DNA of 64,000 nucleotides from Cavia porcellus. Taxonomy: Eukaryota; Chordata; Mammalia; Rodentia; Caviidae. A program made the translations under genes and the position numbers. The DNA lies in assembly GCF_034190915.1 (NCBI RefSeq), contig NW_026947506.1, positions 29,269,248 to 29,333,247 on the forward strand, given 5' to 3'. Under the pieces are notes generated by a model. That model worked only from the letters and a program-made list of their open reading frames with translations, had not been told where the DNA came from and made no database searches. Of this stretch, positions 60,801-64,000 are shown one piece after another; positions within the stretch are counted from its first letter, which is position 1; every line of letters starts with the position of its first letter.

Positions 60801-62829
60801 CTTCCAGGGATTTTGGACATTTTGGGAGGCAGGTGGGACATAGTATTAATCAATAAAATAACTATGCCTTAAAAATTACAATTTTTTTTTCTATTTACTG
60901 GAAACCTCTTTTCCTTTTTCTTTTTACACAGAAAGACAGCCTTTGTGGAAATGGGCAGGGGATCTTGGGATAAGGAGGAGATGAGAGGGAGGAGAGGGGA
61001 AAGGAAAGGAAAAAACGACCCAGATGTGATATGTATATGTACCAGCTCCCTGTGATGAAAACATTTATTACATATCACTAACATATAGAATTTAATAATT
61101 AAAAATAAAATTACCACTTTAGGAGGATAAAGCTTGAGAAGCTATGACCAAATGTTCCTGTAGAAAAGCCATTATGAACTCCCCACTTAAAACAGTGGAA
61201 CCCACAGGCAGGACAGAGCCCTGCAGTGTTTAGTCTTGTGTGGGTCTGCTCAGAGCCACAGCCCCGCCAGCCCATTCTGCTCCTGCCGGGCTTGGTGAGT
61301 TCCCACGCCCTTGAAGTGCAGTTCCTCTGAGCTTAGTCCTTTCTCATGACAAGCCACAGCTACTTCTGGTTCTTTATATGAATATTGTAAGGAAAAGTTT
61401 TCCTGACATTTTTCCCTTGCTTTTCCCCCAACCCAAATATTTATGCTTAATTATAGCTATAAGGACCCTATACAAAATATATGTATGAATAACCTGTAAT
61501 ACCCGTAAAGGAATATATCAGCACTGGCCTGGGGCTCAGTAATAGAATATATACGTGGTGCTCATTAGGTCCTGGGTTCAATCCCCAGCACCAGGGCGAA
61601 AAAAGGGATTTGTTCTGTTAAAGCAAAGATTTTACCCTCCTTATCCTTAGTTCTGAAATTTCCTTCTTCTTTTGGAAAGACGATGTCAAGAAGATACTAG
61701 CATTAGGATTTGCAGAGAGCTGAACTTAGAGGGATATAGCAGGGGAAGGAATGCCCTGTGTTTTACAGTGAGTAAAATTGTGCCTTGAACGTAGCAACAG
61801 ATCCATATAGGATAAAAGGGTTTTTTCTCCTGCGTAAGCTGTTTATAAATCAATCAGCTGAATAAATCAAAGCTTATCCAGCCTTAAATGCTCATTTAGT
61901 GAGTACATTTACTGATCTGATAAGAGTATGTGGTAGTGTTTTAAGTACCAGGAGGAGCAACAGACTCTTCCTTCTGATCTGTGGGCTATTGAACATTCCC
62001 CTGAACTGGGTTTGGTGGTGCATTCCTATAATCCCAGGATTCTGGGAGCCTGAGGCAGGAGAATGGCAAATTTAAATCCAGCCTGGACTCCTTAGTGACT
62101 TAGTGAGATCCTGCCTCAAAGTAAAAAATAAAAAATGAACTGGGGATATTACTCAAGTAAAATATGCCTGAGTTCACTACCCACCACTAGTGGAAAAAAA
62201 TCTCCAGATATCTGTGCTAAAATCACTGTCTTGTATTTGTAAAGTATTCATGCTTTCAACGGAGTGACTTAAGCTCAGACAAATGTGTTCTCTAAAATTA
62301 TTTCTTCTTTCAGTGTTTTCGTTGCTCTTCAGTGAGGCTTGTAATAGGAACTCATGCAGTTAGTGTAACCTAGACTTTTTTGGGAAAATGCCTACAACAA
62401 TGAGCTTTTCATATCTGATAGACACAGAACAGTAACTAACTACATAGATGAAACAAATGATCCATCTATAAAAATTGGCTTACTCAGCACATAGTAGATT
62501 TATTAAGTTTCCCCCCTTTCAGATCATTGGTACATGAAGAAATGCATTAGATGTTTCAGAGTTATTTTGGCATTGCTGTGTTAATAAATTTGAGATATGT
62601 GGAACCAATAGACCAGGACATGTCTAAGAGGCTACTGTGTTCCTTTAGAATGAGTACATTTTATAACCCAGAGACAGACTTAAAAAAAATCTTAATACAA
62701 TTTTCTCATAATTTCCTCAGACTCTATGTGCACCCTGATTCTCCCTTTACTGGTGAGCAGCTACTCAAACAGATGGTGTCCTTCGAGAAGGTGAAACTCA
62801 CCAACAATGAACTGGACCAACATGGCCAT
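53836..62829 (+). CDS. TBX20: TBX20, T-box transcription factor 20, N-terminal half (4 coding exons; continues beyond window)
   Basis: Four exons with canonical GT/AG borders join in frame: 53836-53959, 56959-57211, 58276-58440, 62721-62829, giving 217 residues. TBX20 is a nuclear DNA-binding factor required for heart chamber, valve and some motor-neuron development; it works with GATA4, NKX2-5 and TBX5 (established knowledge). Seen here: an eh1-like motif FSIAALM at residues 18-24 (family role: Groucho/TLE recruitment), a Ser/Gly-rich linker at about 66-78, then the T-box starting near residue 108 (LWDKFHELG) and running to the end at HGH217. The start ATG is in a strong Kozak context (ggaccATGg). 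The known protein is about 447 residues, so roughly half, including the rest of the T-box, lies beyond the window. No stop codon or frameshift is present, so the copy looks functional. Identity is very secure from the protein sequence; other T-box genes differ in the N-terminus and linker. Confidence 0.97.
53960..56958 (+). other. TBX20: TBX20 intron 1
   Basis: Mostly unique sequence with no clear interspersed repeat. Its first part (to about 54740) is moderately GC-rich; a T-box-like half site TAACACCT occurs at 54275-54282. No further exon was recognised. Confidence 0.85.
56959..57211 (+). CDS. TBX20: TBX20 coding exon 2
   Basis: Encodes residues 42 (split codon) to 126 (split codon). The acceptor is TTTGCCTGCAG with a good pyrimidine tract, and the donor is CAG|GTAGCT. 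It carries the low-complexity Gly/Ser linker and the start of the T-box ([19 protein letters not shown]). Intron 2 is 1,064 bp. Confidence 0.96.
57786..57827 (+). repeat. (AC)21 microsatellite in TBX20 intron 2
   Basis: Uninterrupted AC run. Confidence 0.97.
58177..58260 (+). repeat. Pyrimidine-rich (CCCTCC)n tract before exon 3
   Basis: Nearly all C/T for about 80 bases with more than six CCC runs, ending about 15 bases before the exon 3 acceptor. The complementary strand has G-quadruplex potential. Confidence 0.85.
58276..58440 (+). CDS. TBX20: TBX20 coding exon 3
   Basis: Encodes residues 126-181 of the T-box, including [12 protein letters not shown] and [17 protein letters not shown], which are hallmark T-box core segments. 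The acceptor is TTTGCCAG, preceded by an unusually long pyrimidine-rich tract; the donor is CCAG|GTTTGT, a weaker donor than exons 1 and 4. Intron 3 is 4,280 bp and contains SINEs. Confidence 0.96.
59630..59822 (-). repeat. Composite B1-ID SINE in intron 3
   Basis: Antisense ID part (GGAACCCAGGGTCTTCTCAC, TGAGCAACCTCTACAGATC) then antisense B1 (AATAGCCCAGGCTGGGCC, CTGCCTCAGCCTCCCAGAG). Confidence 0.85.
60960..61115 (+). repeat. Possible short L1 3' end in intron 3
   Basis: GAGGGAGGAGAGGGGAAAGG, GATGTGATATGTATATGTACC, TTTAATAATTAAAAATAAAA; same layout as 47586-47712. Confidence 0.4.
61527..61605 (+). repeat. ID SINE in intron 3, diverged
   Basis: GGCCTGGGGCTCAGTAATAG ... TTAGGTCCTGGGTTCAATCC, then CCAGCACC and a short A-rich tail. 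Confidence 0.7.
62003..62208 (+). repeat. Composite B1-ID SINE in intron 3
   Basis: CTGGGTTTGGTGGTGCATTCC, GAGCCTGAGGCAGGAGAATGG, then GAACTGGGGATATTACTCAAG and an A7 end. It ends about 510 bp before exon 4. Confidence 0.85.
62721..62829 (+). CDS. TBX20: TBX20 coding exon 4
   Basis: Encodes residues 181-217 ([18 protein letters not shown] to NNELDQHGH), part of the T-box core. The acceptor is ATTTCCTCAG and the donor is CAT|GTAAGT. The exon ends exactly between codons (phase 0). The next exon, expected to start with the residues following HGH, is not found up to 64000. Confidence 0.96.
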
Positions 62830-63364
62830 GTAAGTGTGAGACACCTTGGCTGTGTAGGGTCCCCTGGATGGATGTGACCAGCCACACCAAGTGTCCTCTC
62901 TTTGGTCCTTCTCCTCTCCCTTCTCCACCTTCACTCTCCATCTCTGAGTCATTGGGTGAGCGCATGGGTGTGTGTGTTCTTTAGGGGATCATGACTGCTT
63001 TTGTACAGAATTTATATATAGGGATCTGAGGTCCCTTTCCATGCAGAAGGACCTTGGCCCTTCTGCATCATGGATTTCCTAGCGGGCCTGCAGCTGCTTT
63101 GTTATGTGAGCCAGGGAAACACGCAGAACATGCACTTTTGGAGGAGACCTGCAGCCTCTCCTTAGGTTAAGCATCTGATAAATGATAGTAGGACATAAAC
63201 ACAACATAAAGAGGGTGGGTTCAGACCTCCTGGGGTCCTGTCAATGTGCAGAACACATTCCTGTGAGATGCAACAGAATACAAGGGCAATCTTGCCAAAG
63301 GAATTTACAAAAGTGCTTTTTACTCATTATGTGTCATTTTGGTAGGGCCTGATCTAACCCGCTG
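62830..63364 (+). other. TBX20: TBX20 intron 4, first part
   Basis: Unique sequence after the exon 4 donor, with no repeat or exon recognised. Confidence 0.8.
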
Positions 63365-63365
63365 A

Positions 63366-63520
63366 GGTAATCCCATGTCTGTAATCACAGCACTCTGGGA
63401 GGTAAATTCAAGCTCATCTTGGACAACTTGACCCTGTGTCAAAATGGAAAGATAAAAAGTTAAGGATGTAGCTCAATGTGAAGGCCCTGGATTAAATCTC
63501 CAATATGGCTGGGAGAGAAA
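63366..63520 (+). repeat. Composite B1-ID SINE in intron 4
   Basis: CCCATGTCTGTAATCACAGC, ACTCTGGGAGG, then AAGGATGTAGCTCAATGTGA and TTAAATCTCCAATATGGC. Confidence 0.7.
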
Positions 63521-63848
63521 GCCTCTTTGCAATGAAAAGCAAAACACATTTGATTTTGTGTCAGTAGAATTCATTGAAGTATGAATTAAAAAGAGAAATT
63601 CTGAACTCTTATCAGTAGTTAATAGAATAGGCAGTCACTGATGAAGGCCTGGGCACAGTTTATACAATTCTTTTTTAAGAGGATGTGATTCAGTGCTCTT
63701 AAATAAAAATTACACATACATTCTGTTTTAGATTTTATGTTAAGAAAACTTGCAGACTTACAAACTTCTTATTAAGTTGTTTTGTTTTCTGCTCCCATTG
63801 TCAGAAAGAGCATGAATCCTTCCATTCGTACTGTACTTTTTTCTCCCT

Positions 63849-63852
63849 CTTT

Positions 63853-63935
<83 letters not shown>

Positions 63936-63985
63936 CTAGTAGCGGGACTGAACCCAGGGCCTCTCACTGAACTACATTCCTGGCC
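63849..63985 (-). repeat. ID SINE remnant with long (TC)n tract
   Basis: (TC)n with TCTGTC variants at 63849-63930, followed by antisense ID AGCGGGACTGAACCCAGGGC, CTCTCACTGAACTACATTCC. Read on the minus strand this is an ID 3' end with an expanded GA tail. Confidence 0.7.
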
Positions 63986-64000
63986 TTATTCAAGAATTAC

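Larger units (their letters stand above)
58441..62720 (+). other. TBX20: TBX20 intron 3
   Basis: AT-rich intron containing two composite B1-ID SINEs, an ID SINE and a short L1-like 3' end (each listed separately). No coding exon was recognised between exons 3 and 4. Confidence 0.85.

Overview
This is a mammalian nuclear window, almost certainly from a non-murine rodent. B1 (7SL-derived), ID (tRNA-derived) and composite B1-ID SINEs are scattered throughout, rodent-type MaLR LTRs are frequent, and no Alu or obvious B2 is seen. The frequent ID variant reading 'CAGCAGCATAAG' suggests a beaver- or squirrel-related lineage, but that species guess is tentative. The recognisable gene is TBX20, a cardiac T-box transcription factor, on the + strand at the right end.

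Layout. From 1 to about 45 kb the window is the noncoding, repeat-rich flank upstream of TBX20. It holds four copies (A-D) of an L1-derived non-autonomous retrotransposon (171-3327, 7033-9911, 11511-11715, 35781-36415), a conventional L1 ORF2/3' fragment (14.6-17.2 kb) split by an old DNA transposon, two MaLR internal regions (4.9-6.1 kb, 36.8-38.7 kb), several solo MaLR LTRs, MIR and older L1 relics, and SINEs. From about 46 to 54 kb the sequence becomes CpG-rich in three blocks (46.1-47.1, 49.4-50.1, 52.6-54.0 kb); the last is the TBX20 promoter and first exon. From 53,836 to 62,829 lie the first four coding exons of TBX20 (217 codons: eh1-like repressor motif plus the first half of the T-box). 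The window ends in intron 4, so the rest of the T-box and the C-terminus are outside.

Main discovery candidate. Copy A is flanked by a perfect 17-bp target-site duplication and runs from a CpG-rich 5' UTR through an uninterrupted 337-residue L1 ORF1 to a poly(A) tail, yet has no ORF2. In its place is a roughly 1.4-kb tail made partly of degenerate units related to the ~147-bp tandem repeats of copy B. Copy B, also with a target-site duplication, keeps a short ORF2 endonuclease-start remnant joined to the very end of ORF2. Copy D is a 0.6-kb version with its own duplication. Together they look like a half-L1 (HAL1-like) lineage that carries only ORF1 and must borrow reverse transcriptase in trans.

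Limits: repeat family names are from memory of consensus sequences, edges of old repeats are approximate, and no alignment or database search was possible.
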